A stretch of DNA of 64,000 bases from Lysobacter luteus. Its GTDB lineage: Bacteria; Pseudomonadota; Gammaproteobacteria; Xanthomonadales; Xanthomonadaceae. The number at the start of each line of letters is the position of its first letter. Within the stretch, counting starts at the first letter, position 1. Of the stretch, positions 31,799 through 43,172 are shown piece by piece. A program made the position numbers and the translations under genes. Below the pieces are notes generated by a model, which was not told the DNA's origin, did not search any database, and was given only the letters and a program-made list of their open reading frames with translations. The stretch is from NCBI RefSeq assembly GCF_907164845.1, contig NZ_OU015430.1:610001-674000 (forward strand). Reading direction: 5' to 3'.

Positions 31799-34327
31799 TC
31801 AGAAGATGTCGAACGTCTCCTCGGACTGGCGCGCGTCCGGGCCGTAGCTGTCGTACTCGGCATACGCCTGCATGCGTTCCAGGTCTTCGGTCTTGACCCA
31901 CTCGGTGATGCCACCACCGCTCGCGGGCAGGAGGCTGCCGTTGGCCGCCACGCCGACCTCGACCATGCCGTCCGGCGGCAGGTTCTCGGCAACCGGACGG
32001 TCCTCCAGCGCAACCCGCATGAAGTCGATCCAGACCGGCAGCGCGGCCTTGCCGCCGTACTCGCCGCGACCAAGCGACTCGAAGTTGTCGCGACCGACCC
32101 ACACCGTCGTCACCAGCCCGCCTCCGAGTCCCGAGAACCAGGCATCGCGATGCTCGTTGGTGGAACCGGTCTTGCCGCCCACGTCCTCGCGCCCGAGCAC
32201 CTTGGCGCGGGTGCCGGTACCGCGCTGCACCACGTCACGCAGCATCGATTGGAGCTGGTAGGCAATGCGGCCGTCGATGGCACGCGGCGCGACCTTCATG
32301 TCGGCCGGCGGCTCGACCGGCGCGGCTTTCGCCTGCTGCTCGGCTGCCGCCGGTTCAGCCGGTTCAGCCGGTTCAGCCGGTGCCGCGGCGGGCCCGAGGT
32401 TGAAGCCGCCGACGACCGTGCCGCCATTGGTATTGCCGGCCGCCTGGCGGCGCGCGCCGCCGCCGCCGCAGTACGGGCAGGCCGTGAGCGGGTTCTCCTC
32501 GAAGATCACCGCGCCGTCGCGGTCCTTCACCTGCTTGATCAGCCACGGCGTCACCCGGAAGCCGCCATTGGCGAACGCGGCGTATCCCCGCGCGATCGAC
32601 AACGGGGTGAGCGATGCGGTGCCCAGCGACATCGAGAGGTTCGGCGGCAGCCGGTCCTCCTCGAACCCGAAGTGACTGATGTACTTGCGCGCGTAATCCA
32701 CGCCGATCGCATCCAGCAGGCGCACCGACACCAGGTTGCGGGAGCGCACCAATGCCTCGCGCAGGCGCATCGGTCCGAGGAAGCGGGCGTCGTCGTTCTG
32801 CGGCCGCCAGGTGTTGCCGGCGCGGTCACGGAACACCACCGGCGCATCGAGCACGATCGAGGCCGGGTTGAAGCCGCGCTCGAACGAGGCGGCATACAGG
32901 AATGGCTTGAAGCTGGAGCCGGGCTGCCGGGTCGCCTGGGTGGCGCGGTTGAACTTGCTGCCGGCAAAGCTGAAGCCGCCGGTCAACGCGCGCAGTGCGC
33001 CCGTGTCGGCTTCCATCGACACCAGTGCCGCCTGGGCGCGCGGGAGCTGGGTCAAGGCGTAGCGGGGCGTTCCCTCCTCGGCTGCGGCGCTGCCATCATC
33101 GGCTTCCGCTTCGTCGTCGATGCGGTGCACGCGCACGACGTCGCCGCGCTTGACCAGGCTGGCGGGGTTGCGGCCATTCCAGCCCTGGTCGCGCCCGAGC
33201 GTGAGCACCCGTCCGCTGCGCAGCACGACCGTCGCGGTGCCATCGCCGGTCTCCAGCACCAGCGCCGGCAGCATGTCGGTCTGGGTCGCGATCCCGCGCA
33301 GGTGTGCCTTGGCCGTCTCCGCGTCCTCGCCCTCGGCCAGTTCGAACTGCTGCTCGACGCCGTGCCAGCCGTGGCGGCTGTCGTAGGTCACCAGACCGTC
33401 GCGCACCGCCTGGTTGGCCGCGCGCTGCATCTCGGCGTCGATCGTGGTGACGACGTGGTAACCCTTGGTCATCGCCTCGGCGCCAAAGCGGTCGATCATC
33501 TCCTGGCGGACCATCTCTGCCACGTACGGGGCATAGAGCTGGATCGGTGGCTCGTGGGGTGTCGCGTGCATGGGCGCGCGCTGCGCCGCGGACTTCTCCG
33601 CATCGGTGATGAAGCCCAGCTCCGCCATCCGTTGCAGGATGTAATCGCGCCGGATGCGCGCGCGCTCCGGGTTGCTGACCGGGTTGCCGCTGGAGGGGAA
33701 CTTGGGAATGCCGGCAAGCGAGGCGATCTCATCGAGCGACAGCTCGGCCAGGTCCTTCCCGTAGTAGAACTCGGCGGCGGCAGTGACGCCGTAGGCGCGG
33801 TTGCCGAAGAAGCTGCGGTTGAGGTACAGCTCGAAGATCTGGTCCTTGCTGAGCTCGCGCTCCATCCGCCAGGCCAGCATCATCTCGGCGAACTTGCGGG
33901 TGTAGCTGTACTCGGTGCTCAGGAAGAACTGGCGCGCGACCTGCTGGGTGATGGTCGAGCCGCCGGGCACCCGTTCGTCATCAGTGGTCAGCAGCAACCA
34001 TACCGCCCGGCCGACGCCGACGTAGTCCACGCCGCGGTGCTCGTAGAAGCGGTTGTCCTCGATCGCGATGAAGGCCTGCTTCAGCCGCTCCGGTACCGCC
34101 GCGATCTCCACCGGATAGCGCCGGATCTCCCCGAACACCGCCATCAGGCGACCATCGCTGGCATAGACGTACATCGGCTCCTGCATCTCGACGTCGTGCA
34201 GCGTCTCGACATCGGGCAGTTCCGGGGCGATCAGGTAATAGACTGTGCCGAGCGCGATCACGCATGCGACGGCCAGGCCGGCCGCGGCCAGGAGTGCCCA
34301 GCGCAGCAGGCGACGGAGTAGGGGCAT
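31799..34327 (-). CDS. mrcA: Penicillin-binding protein 1A (bifunctional)
   Basis: Inner-membrane peptidoglycan glycosyltransferase and transpeptidase. The 842-residue protein has an N-terminal transmembrane helix (about 10-32), the glycosyltransferase motifs [12 protein letters not shown] and GGSTITQQ (catalytic Glu in both regions), and the transpeptidase motifs SSFK near 472, SRN and KTG near the C-terminal third. A Cys pair and Gly run (CPYCGGGG) and a proline/alanine linker interrupt the transpeptidase part. ATG 34327 precedes the membrane helix; the frame is open further upstream. It is divergent from pilM, an arrangement common in gammaproteobacteria. Confidence 0.95.
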   Translation of the reverse strand: MPLLRRLLRWALLAAAGLAVACVIALGTVYYLIAPELPDVETLHDVEMQEPMYVYASDGRLMAVFGEIRRYPVEIAAVPERLKQAFIAIEDNRFYEHRGVDYVGVGRAVWLLLTTDDERVPGGSTITQQVARQFFLSTEYSYTRKFAEMMLAWRMERELSKDQIFELYLNRSFFGNRAYGVTAAAEFYYGKDLAELSLDEIASLAGIPKFPSSGNPVSNPERARIRRDYILQRMAELGFITDAEKSAAQRAPMHATPHEPPIQLYAPYVAEMVRQEMIDRFGAEAMTKGYHVVTTIDAEMQRAANQAVRDGLVTYDSRHGWHGVEQQFELAEGEDAETAKAHLRGIATQTDMLPALVLETGDGTATVVLRSGRVLTLGRDQGWNGRNPASLVKRGDVVRVHRIDDEAEADDGSAAAEEGTPRYALTQLPRAQAALVSMEADTGALRALTGGFSFAGSKFNRATQATRQPGSSFKPFLYAASFERGFNPASIVLDAPVVFRDRAGNTWRPQNDDARFLGPMRLREALVRSRNLVSVRLLDAIGVDYARKYISHFGFEEDRLPPNLSMSLGTASLTPLSIARGYAAFANGGFRVTPWLIKQVKDRDGAVIFEENPLTACPYCGGGGARRQAAGNTNGGTVVGGFNLGPAAAPAEPAEPAEPAAAEQQAKAAPVEPPADMKVAPRAIDGRIAYQLQSMLRDVVQRGTGTRAKVLGREDVGGKTGSTNEHRDAWFSGLGGGLVTTVWVGRDNFESLGRGEYGGKAALPVWIDFMRVALEDRPVAENLPPDGMVEVGVAANGSLLPASGGGITEWVKTEDLERMQAYAEYDSYGPDARQSEETFDIF
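32351..32377. repeat. Three 9-bp tandem repeats inside the PBP1A gene
   Basis: CGGTTCAGC is repeated three times in frame and encodes Ala-Glu-Pro repeats of the linker in the PBP1A gene. It is a short coding microsatellite that can vary in copy number without breaking the frame. Confidence 0.85.
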
Positions 34328-34370
34328 CGAGCAGATCCGGATTGCGGGTGAGTGGGGTTGTGGAGTATAG

Positions 34371-35602
<1,232 letters not shown>

Positions 35603-35603
<1 letters not shown>

Positions 35604-36361
35604 TGGCACGGATCAACCTACTTCCGTGGCGTGCCGAGCGCCGCAAGCAGCGGCAGAAGGACGCCATGGTGATGCTGGCGCTCTCGGCGCTGGCGGCCGT
35701 GGTGCTGTCGTTCCTCATCGTCGGCTTCTACAACGGCCAGATCGACGGCCAGAACGAACGCAACAACTTCCTCAAGGCGCGCATTGCCGAGGTCGACACG
35801 CAGATCGCCGAGATCGACAAGCTCGACCAGCAGAAAGCGAAGTTGCTGGCGCGCAAGGAAGTCATCGAAAAGCTGCAGGCCAACCGCTCGCAGATGGTCC
35901 ACCTGTTCGACTCGCTGGTCCGTACCATCCCCGACGGCGTGATGCTGACGTCGATCAAGCAGGACAACGAGATCCTGACCCTCGAGGGCCGCTCGCAGTC
36001 CAACGCCCGCGTCAGTACCTACATGCGCAACCTCGAAGGCTCCGGCTGGATGACCAACCCGGAGCTGGCCATCATCGAGGCCCGCGGCGAGGACAAGGGT
36101 CTGCCGTACGTGTTCAAGCTGCAGGTCAAGCTGGCCAACCCGAACGCGCCTCGTGACGAGGATGGCGATGGCATCCCGGACCCGCTGCCGGTTGACACCG
36201 AGGTCGCGCCGGTCGCGACGGACGTTGAAGCCGCGCCCGCCGCCATGTCGGAGATGCCCGCCGATACCGTGACGGCACCCGCCGCCGAAGGTGCGGAAGG
36301 TGGCGCGGTCGAGGCCGGTGACGCCGCGGAAGTTCCCGCGACCGAGGAGGCCGCGTCGTGA
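35603..36361 (+). CDS. pilN: Type IV pilus assembly protein PilN
   Basis: Bitopic inner-membrane protein of the PilMNOP alignment complex. It opens with MARINLLPWRAERRK, the PilN signature that docks on PilM, followed by one transmembrane helix (about 22-44), a coiled coil and a ferredoxin-like periplasmic domain (DGVMLTSIKQDNEILTLEG). At 252 residues it is longer than many homologues because of an acidic Ala/Pro/Glu-rich tail from about residue 180. The start overlaps the pilM stop by one base; the pilO start overlaps its end. Confidence 0.95.
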
Positions 36362-37017
36362 GCAAGAAGATCAACATCAAAGAGCTGGACTTCAACAACA
36401 TCGGCGGCTGGCCGCAGCAGGCCAAGATCGGCCTGTGCGTGATCATCGGCATCGTGATCGTGGGCCTGGCCTGGTGGGTGTTCGTGCGCGACCAGCGCGA
36501 ACAGCTTGCCGGCCTGGAGCGCACCGAGACCGAGCTGCGCACCGAGTTCGAGACCAAGCAGGGCCGCGCCTCCAACCTCGAGCCGCTGAAGCAGCAGCTC
36601 GCGCAGATGGAGCAGCAGTTGCAGCAGATGCTGCGGCAGCTGCCGAGCAAGACCGAGATGCCCGACCTGATCGTCGACATCTCCCAGACCGCGCTCGCCA
36701 CCGGCATCAGCAACGAGCTGTTCCAGCCCGGTCCGGAGCAGCCCAAGGAGTTCTACGCCGAGAAGCCGATCGCGCTGCGCATGGTGGGCACCTACCACCA
36801 GTTCGGTGGGTTCGTCAGCGGCGTCGCCTCGCTGCCGCGGGTGGTGATCATGACGATGCACGACATCTCGCTGAAGCCGCGTGGCGAAGGCAAGGGCGTC
36901 GGCATCACGGCCAACGCTCCGCTGGAACTTGCGGGCACGGTGAAGACCTACCGCTACCTCGACGAGGAAGAAATCGCCGAGTCGACCGCGGCGCAGACCG
37001 GCAAGGAGGGGACCTGA
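36358..37017 (+). CDS. pilO: Type IV pilus assembly protein PilO
   Basis: Inner-membrane partner of PilN. The 219-residue protein has a cytoplasmic start (KKINIKELDFNNIGGWP), one transmembrane helix (about 23-42), a coiled coil rich in Gln and Glu and the periplasmic PilO domain with ATGISNELFQPG and the FGGFVSGVASLPRVV stretch. GTG start overlapping the pilN stop (GTGA). Confidence 0.95.
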   Translation: MSKKINIKELDFNNIGGWPQQAKIGLCVIIGIVIVGLAWWVFVRDQREQLAGLERTETELRTEFETKQGRASNLEPLKQQLAQMEQQLQQMLRQLPSKTEMPDLIVDISQTALATGISNELFQPGPEQPKEFYAEKPIALRMVGTYHQFGGFVSGVASLPRVVIMTMHDISLKPRGEGKGVGITANAPLELAGTVKTYRYLDEEEIAESTAAQTGKEGT

Positions 37018-37018
37018 G

Positions 37019-37573
37019 ATGCGTGAGCTGACCGTTCGCGGCGGTGCATCGATGCCCCGCCTGATGCTGGCCTCTGCGGTGCTCGTGTTGCTGGCGGGCT
37101 GCTCGCGCGGCGTGACCAGCACCCCGGGCGAGGCGCCCAACCTCGAGAGCTTCGTGGCCGAGGTCAAGGCGCGTCCTGCGCCGCCGCTGGATCCGCTGCC
37201 GGTGATGCAGCAGTTCGAAACATTCGAGTACGCCGCCCAGGGGCTGCGTGACCCGTTCAGCAATGCGTTTACCGACCGCAGCAACGGCAGCGGTCCGCGC
37301 CCGGACTCCGACCGTCGCAAGCAGACGCTCGAGCAGTTCCCGCTGGACAGCCTCGACATGGTCGGTACGCTGGGCCGCGGCAACAGCGTCGTGGCACTGG
37401 TGATGGCGCCCGACAAGGTGACTTACCGCGTGCAGCCTGGCGCGTACATGGGGCAGAGCGACGGTCGCGTGACCGGCGTGTTCGAAGATCGTATCGAGTT
37501 GGTTGAACTGGTTCCGGACGGGGCGGGGGGTTGGCTGGAACGGCCGGCCACCGTCGTGTTGGAAGATCAATAA
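37019..37573 (+). CDS. pilP: Type IV pilus lipoprotein PilP
   Basis: Inner-membrane lipoprotein bridging PilNO and the secretin PilQ. The 184-residue protein has a signal sequence ending in the lipobox LLAGC near residue 31, then the PilP pattern FEYAAQGLRDPFSNAF, LEQFPLDSLDMVGTLGRGN and a beta-rich end. The start at 37019 is one base after the pilO stop; MPRLM eleven codons on is an alternative. Confidence 0.95.
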   Translation: MRELTVRGGASMPRLMLASAVLVLLAGCSRGVTSTPGEAPNLESFVAEVKARPAPPLDPLPVMQQFETFEYAAQGLRDPFSNAFTDRSNGSGPRPDSDRRKQTLEQFPLDSLDMVGTLGRGNSVVALVMAPDKVTYRVQPGAYMGQSDGRVTGVFEDRIELVELVPDGAGGWLERPATVVLEDQ

Positions 37574-37592
37574 GGATTGGGGGATAGCACCG

Positions 37593-39533
37593 ATGACCGT
37601 TTTCAAAGCCACTCGAGCGCTGCCTGCCCGGCGCCCCCTGTCCCGGGCGCTCGCGCGTACCGCCGGTTGCGGCCTGCTGCTTGGGGCGGTAGCTGCCTTC
37701 AGCGGCGTCCAGGCCGCATCGCCGGACGCCGCGGGCGGGACGTTCACGCCGACCTTCATCACGCAGATGGCGCCTGCCACCAGCCCGGACCCGGCCAAGC
37801 AGTTGCCGGGCACCATCTCGGTGTCGGATATCGACTTCAAGCGGGGTGACGGTGGCGCCGGCCGGCTGATCCTGCGCTTCACCGGCGAAGGTGCCGCCCC
37901 GGACCTGCAGACCCAGGGATCGCGCGTCGTCATCGACGTGGCAAACGCCTCGATCCCGGCCTCGCTGCAGAAGCCGATCAACGTGTCCGACTTCGCCACG
38001 CCGGTCGAGCAGATCGACGCGCGCAGCGCCGGTGGTGGCACCACGCTGGTGCTCAACACCGAAGGCGCGTTCGAGTCGATGGCCTACCAGACGGGCAACG
38101 AGTACATCGTCGAAATCGTGCCGCGCGCACCGGCGGCGGTGGCACGGACCGACAACGGCGGCAACGCCGCGATGGGCCAGACCATCTCCACCACGAGCGA
38201 CAGCCGCAGCTACGCGGGCCGTCCGGTCACGTTCAACTTCCAGGACGTGCCGGTGCGCACCGTGCTGCAGCTGATCGCCGAGGAGTCGGGGCTGAACATC
38301 GTCGCCTCCGACACCGTCACCGGCAACGTCACCCTGCGGCTGGTCAACGTGCCCTGGGACCAGGCGCTGGACATCGTCCTGCAGGCCAAGGGCCTGGACA
38401 AGCGACGCAGCGGCAACGTTGTCTGGATCGCGCCGCAGTCGGAGATCGCCCAGTACGAGCAGGACAAGGAAGATGCCCGAATCGCGCTTTCCAACCGCGT
38501 CGAGCTGGTCACCGAGTACATCCAGATCAACTACCACAACGCCGCCCAGATCTATAAGGCGCTGACCGAGGCCAAGGGTGTCGGCGGCTCGGGCGGCGGT
38601 GGCGGCCAGGGCGGTCAGGGCTCCAATGTCGACACCGGCTTCCTTTCGCCGCGTGGCCGCCTGGTGGCCGACGAGCGCACCAACACCCTCATGATCAGCG
38701 ACACGCCCAAGAAGGTCGCCGAGATGAAGGAGCTGATCCGCGTGATCGACCGCCCGGTCGACCAGGTGGTGATCGAGGCGCGCGTGGTCGTGGCGACCGA
38801 GAGCTTCATGCGTGAGCTGGGTGCGCGGTTTGGCCTGACCGGCACCAAGGACAACGTTGCCTTCAGCGGCAACCTGGACGTCAACGACGACAACCTCAAC
38901 AGCACCTCGACGATCACCCGCGGCCTGATGACGGACCTGGCGGTGACCAACCCGGCCGGCGCGGTCGCACTGTCGATCCTCAACGCCGGCTACCTGCTGG
39001 ACGTCGAGTTGTCGGCCATGCAGACGCAGGGCCGGGGCGAGGTGATTTCGAACCCGCGCATCGTGACCAGCAACCAGCGCGAGGCGGTGATCCGCCAGGG
39101 CCAGGAAGTCGGCTACGTGACCATCCAGCCTGCGCAGGCCGGTGGCGTCGCCACTCCGAGCGTGCAGTTCAAGGAAGTGCTGCTGGAGATGCGGGTCACC
39201 CCGACCATCACCAACGACGGCCGCGTGTTCTTGAACCTCAACGTCAAGAAGGACGAGATCGAGGGCTTCGTCGATACCTCCATCGGCGACGTGCCGCAGA
39301 TCAGCACCCGGTCGGTCAACACCGCGGTGCTGGTCGAGGACGGCCAGACCGTGGTGGTCGGTGGCGTCTACGAGTTCCGCGAGCGCGACGACGTCAGCAA
39401 GGTTCCGTTCCTGGGGGACATCCCCTTCCTGGGCAACCTGTTCAAGAAGAAGGGCCGCTCCAAGGAGAAGGCCGAGCTGCTGATCTTCGTGACGCCGAAG
39501 GTGCTCGAGGTCGCGCAGCGCAATCATCGCTGA
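37593..39533 (+). CDS. pilQ: Type IV pilus secretin PilQ
   Basis: Outer-membrane channel for the pilus fibre. The 646-residue protein carries a signal peptide (ending near SGVQAA), AMIN domain (about 60-170) for peptidoglycan binding, the STN-like domain (FQDVPVRTVLQLIAEESGLNI near 213), secretin N domain, a Gly-rich stretch (GGSGGGGGQGGQGS near 330) and a C-terminal secretin domain ending in PFLGDIPFLGNLFKKK. Last gene of pilMNOPQ, closed by a terminator. Confidence 0.96.
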   Translation: MTVFKATRALPARRPLSRALARTAGCGLLLGAVAAFSGVQAASPDAAGGTFTPTFITQMAPATSPDPAKQLPGTISVSDIDFKRGDGGAGRLILRFTGEGAAPDLQTQGSRVVIDVANASIPASLQKPINVSDFATPVEQIDARSAGGGTTLVLNTEGAFESMAYQTGNEYIVEIVPRAPAAVARTDNGGNAAMGQTISTTSDSRSYAGRPVTFNFQDVPVRTVLQLIAEESGLNIVASDTVTGNVTLRLVNVPWDQALDIVLQAKGLDKRRSGNVVWIAPQSEIAQYEQDKEDARIALSNRVELVTEYIQINYHNAAQIYKALTEAKGVGGSGGGGGQGGQGSNVDTGFLSPRGRLVADERTNTLMISDTPKKVAEMKELIRVIDRPVDQVVIEARVVVATESFMRELGARFGLTGTKDNVAFSGNLDVNDDNLNSTSTITRGLMTDLAVTNPAGAVALSILNAGYLLDVELSAMQTQGRGEVISNPRIVTSNQREAVIRQGQEVGYVTIQPAQAGGVATPSVQFKEVLLEMRVTPTITNDGRVFLNLNVKKDEIEGFVDTSIGDVPQISTRSVNTAVLVEDGQTVVVGGVYEFRERDDVSKVPFLGDIPFLGNLFKKKGRSKEKAELLIFVTPKVLEVAQRNHR

Positions 39534-39553
39534 CCGCTGCGGACCGTGATCGG

Positions 39554-39580
39554 AACGGGGCCTTCGGGCCCCGTTTTCGT
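39554..39580 (+). terminator. pilMNOPQ terminator
   Basis: AACGGGGCC and GGCCCCGTT form a perfect nine-pair stem with a TTCG tetraloop, followed by TTCGTT. It closes the pilus operon. Confidence 0.82.
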
Positions 39581-39702
39581 TGTGGGCGCGTTGGCCCCGC
39601 GCACGTGCCGGCCGTCGCGGAAGCTGAATCCCGGTCGCGCCTGACTGAACCCCGGCGGCCGAGTTGGGTCAAACTCGGGCCGTTCCCCACCCGAGGTTAT
39701 CC

Positions 39703-40737
39703 ATGGACGAGATTGCGACGCCGGGTTCGCCGCATGCCGGCGCTGCCGTGCCGGCCGCCGACGACCATGCGCGACTGCACGCCGCGTTCGGTCACCTGCG
39801 TGACGAGCTGGCCGGCGAGATTGTCGGGCAGTCGGCGCTGATCGAGCGATTGCTGATCGCCCTGCTGGCCGACGGCCACCTACTGGTCGAGGGCGCACCG
39901 GGGCTGGCCAAGACCAGCGCGATCCGGGCGCTGGCCGCGCGGCTGGAAGCCGACTTCGCCCGTGTCCAGTTCACCCCCGACCTGCTACCCGCCGACCTCA
40001 CCGGCACCGAGGTCTGGCGCCCGCAGGATGGCCGCTTCGAGTTCCAGCCGGGACCGATCTTCCACCCGATCCTGCTCGCCGACGAGATCAACCGCGCGCC
40101 GGCCAAGGTGCAGTCGGCGCTGCTGGAGGCGATGGGCGAGCGCCAGGTCACCGTCGGTCGCGCGACCTATCCGCTACCGCCGCTTTTCCTGGTGATGGCG
40201 ACACAGAACCCGATCGAGCAGGAGGGCACGTTCCCGCTGCCCGAGGCGCAGCTCGACCGGTTCCTGATGCACGTCCGGATCGGATATCCCGACGCCGGCG
40301 CCGAAACCGAGATCCTCCGCCTGGCCCGCGAGCGTGCACGCGACGCGATGCGCCCGGTGGCCACGCCTACTTTGCGGCTGACTCAGGAGGACGTGTTCGC
40401 TGCCCGCGCGGCGGTGCTGGACCTGCATGTCGCGCCGGCGGTGGAGCGCTACCTGGTGGAGCTGGTGCTGGCCTCCCGCGATGCGGCCCGGTACGACGCG
40501 GCGCTCGCGCCGCGCATCGCGTGGGGAGCAAGCCCGCGCGGGTCGATCGCGCTGGAGCGGTGTGCCCGCGCGCACGCCTGGCTGGCCGGGCGCGACTACG
40601 TGAATCCCGACGACGTCCGGGCGGTTGCACCGGACGTGCTGCGCCACCGCATCCTGCCCAGTTACGAAGCGACAGCCGAAGGTTGGGACGGCGCGCTCCT
40701 GGTGGACGAGCTGCTGGCCCGGGTGCCGCTGCCATGA
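39703..40737 (+). CDS. MoxR family AAA+ ATPase
   Basis: Chaperone-like AAA+ ATPase that usually works with von Willebrand proteins encoded beside it. The 344-residue protein has Walker A GAPGLAKT near residue 67, Walker B ILLADEINRAP near 125, and MATQNPIEQEGTFPLPEAQLDRF (sensor 1 region) typical of MoxR. It is first in a six-gene set (MoxR, DUF58, DUF4381, VWA, VWA-TPR, BatD). A small dyad CCGAGTT...AACTCGG at about 39659-39677 lies upstream; its role is unknown. Confidence 0.93.
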   Translation: MDEIATPGSPHAGAAVPAADDHARLHAAFGHLRDELAGEIVGQSALIERLLIALLADGHLLVEGAPGLAKTSAIRALAARLEADFARVQFTPDLLPADLTGTEVWRPQDGRFEFQPGPIFHPILLADEINRAPAKVQSALLEAMGERQVTVGRATYPLPPLFLVMATQNPIEQEGTFPLPEAQLDRFLMHVRIGYPDAGAETEILRLARERARDAMRPVATPTLRLTQEDVFAARAAVLDLHVAPAVERYLVELVLASRDAARYDAALAPRIAWGASPRGSIALERCARAHAWLAGRDYVNPDDVRAVAPDVLRHRILPSYEATAEGWDGALLVDELLARVPLP

Positions 40738-40768
40738 TGCTTCGTCACCGCCGGGGTGGAGGCGCGGC

Positions 40769-41665
40769 GTGAGCGACGGCATCACCCCGACGCTCGCCGA
40801 ACTGGTCGGCCTGCGCGCGCTGGCTGGCGGACGCCGCCAGGCACGGCTGGGCCGCCACGGCACCGCGGGCCAGGCGCTGTCGCCGCTGCGCGGCCGTGGC
40901 ATGGAGTACGCCGAGTCCCGCGAGTACATCGCCGGCGACGATGCCCGGCACATCGACTGGCGCCTCACCGCCCGCAGCGGCCGGGCCCACACAAAGCTCT
41001 ACCAGGCCGAGCGCGAGCGGCTGACGCTGGTCGTCGCCGACACCGCAGCGTCCCTTTATTTCGGCACGCGCACGCGCTTCAAGTCGGTACAGGCCGCGAG
41101 GGCCGGTGCGATCGCGGCGTGGGCGGCGGCGCGCGACGGTGACCGGATCGCGGCGTTGCGTGGCAGCAGCCGCGAGGCACCGGTGACGCCGGCCGGCGGC
41201 CAGCGCGGCGCCCTGCGGGTGCTCGACGCATTGACCCGCTGGTACACCGCGCCGCCGGCCGATGACGACGGCCTGGGCGTCGCGCTTGACCATGCACGCC
41301 GGCTCCTGCGGCCGGGTTCTCGGCTGGTCGTACTGGCCGAGCCACAAAGCGTGGCCGAGCTCCCCGAACGTGCCTGGCCAGTGCTGGCTCAGCACCATGA
41401 AGTCGTGGTGCTGCTGATGACCGATCCCCTCGAGCTCGCACCGCCGGCGGCGGTGTTGCCGTTCTACAGCGGCGGCAAGCGGGTCGAGGTCGACTTGGAG
41501 CATCAGGGCCAGCGCCAGCGCTGGCATGCCGAGTTCGCCGCTCCGGTGCAGCACCTGCTCGACTCGCTGCCATCGCGTGGAGTCCGCGCGATGGCGCTGT
41601 CGACCGATGCGCCCAGCGAATCATGGTTGCCATTGCTCGGCCGGGCGCGACCGATGGTGGCGTGA
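40769..41665 (+). CDS. DUF58 domain protein
   Basis: A 298-residue cytoplasmic protein of the DUF58 family that accompanies MoxR ATPases. The DUF58 core is seen as GRGMEYAESREYIAGDDARHIDWRLTAR near residue 42, followed by a von Willebrand-like region (LTLVVADTAASLYFG). The start was set at GTG 40769, behind a GGAGG; an upstream ATG at 40736 would add a weak N-terminal tail. The stop and the next start share a base. Confidence 0.88.
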   Translation: MSDGITPTLAELVGLRALAGGRRQARLGRHGTAGQALSPLRGRGMEYAESREYIAGDDARHIDWRLTARSGRAHTKLYQAERERLTLVVADTAASLYFGTRTRFKSVQAARAGAIAAWAAARDGDRIAALRGSSREAPVTPAGGQRGALRVLDALTRWYTAPPADDDGLGVALDHARRLLRPGSRLVVLAEPQSVAELPERAWPVLAQHHEVVVLLMTDPLELAPPAAVLPFYSGGKRVEVDLEHQGQRQRWHAEFAAPVQHLLDSLPSRGVRAMALSTDAPSESWLPLLGRARPMVA

Positions 41666-42129
41666 TGGCGGGCGCGGACCTCGTACTGCGCGATATCCAC
41701 CAGATGCCGGCCCCTTCCTGGTGGCCGCCGGCACCGGGGTGGTGGCTGGTGATCGCGGCGGTCGTCATCGTCGTCGCGAGCTGCATCGCATGGGCACTGC
41801 GCCGTCGCCGTCGCCGGGCCATGATCGCCGAGGTGTTCGACCGGGCGGTGCGTTCAGCCGCGACACCGTCGGCCGAGGTCGCTGCGATGTCCGACCTGTT
41901 GCGGCGCGCGGCTCGTCGCCGTAATCCCGCGGCGGACCGGCTGCAGGGCGACGCGTGGCTTGCGTTCCTTGATGGCGGCTTGCCCCCACGGCCTCCTGGC
42001 ACCTTCAGCAACGGCGCGGGACGACTGCTGCTGGAGGGCGGTTATCAACGCCAGGTGGATGCCGCCGAGGTGGCCGCGCTGCGACCGGTCGCGCGCGCGC
42101 TGTTCCTGCATTGGATGTCGGCCAAATGA
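41665..42129 (+). CDS. DUF4381 domain membrane protein
   Basis: A 154-residue protein with a single transmembrane helix (about 24-45: WWLVIAAVVIVVASCIAWAL) flanked by a run of arginines, and a cytoplasmic helical domain. It matches the DUF4381 proteins found between DUF58 and VWA genes in this operon type. Start at ATG 41665 shares one base with the DUF58 stop. The end overlaps the next gene by four bases. Confidence 0.85.
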   Translation: MAGADLVLRDIHQMPAPSWWPPAPGWWLVIAAVVIVVASCIAWALRRRRRRAMIAEVFDRAVRSAATPSAEVAAMSDLLRRAARRRNPAADRLQGDAWLAFLDGGLPPRPPGTFSNGAGRLLLEGGYQRQVDAAEVAALRPVARALFLHWMSAK

Positions 42130-43172
42130 GCACGAGCGAGTGGCTGCAGCAGTTCGCCGCCGCGCTCCCAGGCGTGGACGGTTTCGATTGGCCGTGGCTG
42201 CTGCTGGCGCTGCCGCTGCCCTGGCTCGCACGGTGGCTGTTGCCTGCGCGACGCAGCACGGCCCCCGCGCTTGAGGTCCCGTTCGGCGACCGGCTGGGGC
42301 GGGTGACGGCAGACGCTTCCGCCCGTGCCACTGGCGGGATGCGGTGGTTGCCCTGGCTCGCCTGGGCGCTGCTGTGCGTGGCTGCGGCCCGCCCGCAGGT
42401 GCTGGGCGAGGCGGTGCAGCCCCCGCAGGCCGGGCGCGAACTGATGCTGGCGCTCGACCTGTCGGGGAGCATGAGTGAACCCGACATGCAGTTGGGTGGC
42501 CGTCCGGTCGACCGGCTCACTGCGGCCAAGGCCGTGCTCGCCGACTTCCTCGATCGCCGCGCCGGCGACCGGGTCGGCCTGCTGGTGTTCGGGCGGCGTG
42601 CCTACGTGCTCACGCCGCTGACCCTGGATCGCGAGACCGTCCGCCAGCAACTGGTCGACAGCGTGGTCGGGCTGGCCGGGCAGGAGACCGCGATTGGTGA
42701 TGCGATCGGCCTTGCAGTGAAGCGCCTGCGGCAGCGCACCGACGTGGCCGCGACCGACGACCAGCCGCGCGTGCTGGTGCTGCTGACCGATGGCGTCAAT
42801 ACGGCCGGGCTGCTTGATCCGTTGAAGGCGGCCGAACTCGCGGCCGACGCGGGTGTGCGCGTCCACACGATCGCGTTCGGCGGCGAGGGATCGATGTCGC
42901 TGTTCGGCTTCCAGCTGCCGATGCCCGGCGCCGGCGACGAGATCGACGAAACGACGTTGCGCCGCATCGCCGAGGCGACCGGCGGACGCTTCTTCCGGGC
43001 ACGAGACACCGCCGAGCTGGCCGGCATCTATGCCGAGATCGACCGGCTCGAGCCGGTCGAGCGTCCTGGCGAGGCGGTCCGGCCCCGGATCGAGCGCTAT
43101 GCGTGGCCACTCGGCGGCGCACTGGCGCTTGCACTGCTGGCTTTCGTAAGGCCCCGATGGAGGCGCGCATGA
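42126..43172 (+). CDS. BatA-like von Willebrand A membrane protein
   Basis: A 348-residue inner-membrane protein with an N-terminal helix pair, a VWA domain whose metal-ion site reads ALDLSGSMSE (perfect DxSxS, near residue 112), TAIGDAIGLAVKRL, and LTDGVNTAG near 217, and a final transmembrane helix near 325-345. It resembles BatA of aerotolerance operons. Its start overlaps the DUF4381 stop (ATGA). Confidence 0.9.
   Translation: MSTSEWLQQFAAALPGVDGFDWPWLLLALPLPWLARWLLPARRSTAPALEVPFGDRLGRVTADASARATGGMRWLPWLAWALLCVAAARPQVLGEAVQPPQAGRELMLALDLSGSMSEPDMQLGGRPVDRLTAAKAVLADFLDRRAGDRVGLLVFGRRAYVLTPLTLDRETVRQQLVDSVVGLAGQETAIGDAIGLAVKRLRQRTDVAATDDQPRVLVLLTDGVNTAGLLDPLKAAELAADAGVRVHTIAFGGEGSMSLFGFQLPMPGAGDEIDETTLRRIAEATGGRFFRARDTAELAGIYAEIDRLEPVERPGEAVRPRIERYAWPLGGALALALLAFVRPRWRRA

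Noticed and set aside
32351-32377. Possible CRISPR-like repeat
   Set aside because: The units are 9 bp, contiguous and encode Ala-Glu-Pro in PBP1A; there are no spacers.
31772-34321. Plus-strand frame of 849 codons
   Set aside because: Exact antisense of the PBP1A gene, whose motifs are complete; no domain on this strand.
37269-39527. Minus-strand frame of 752 codons
   Set aside because: Antisense of pilP/pilQ, both well supported.
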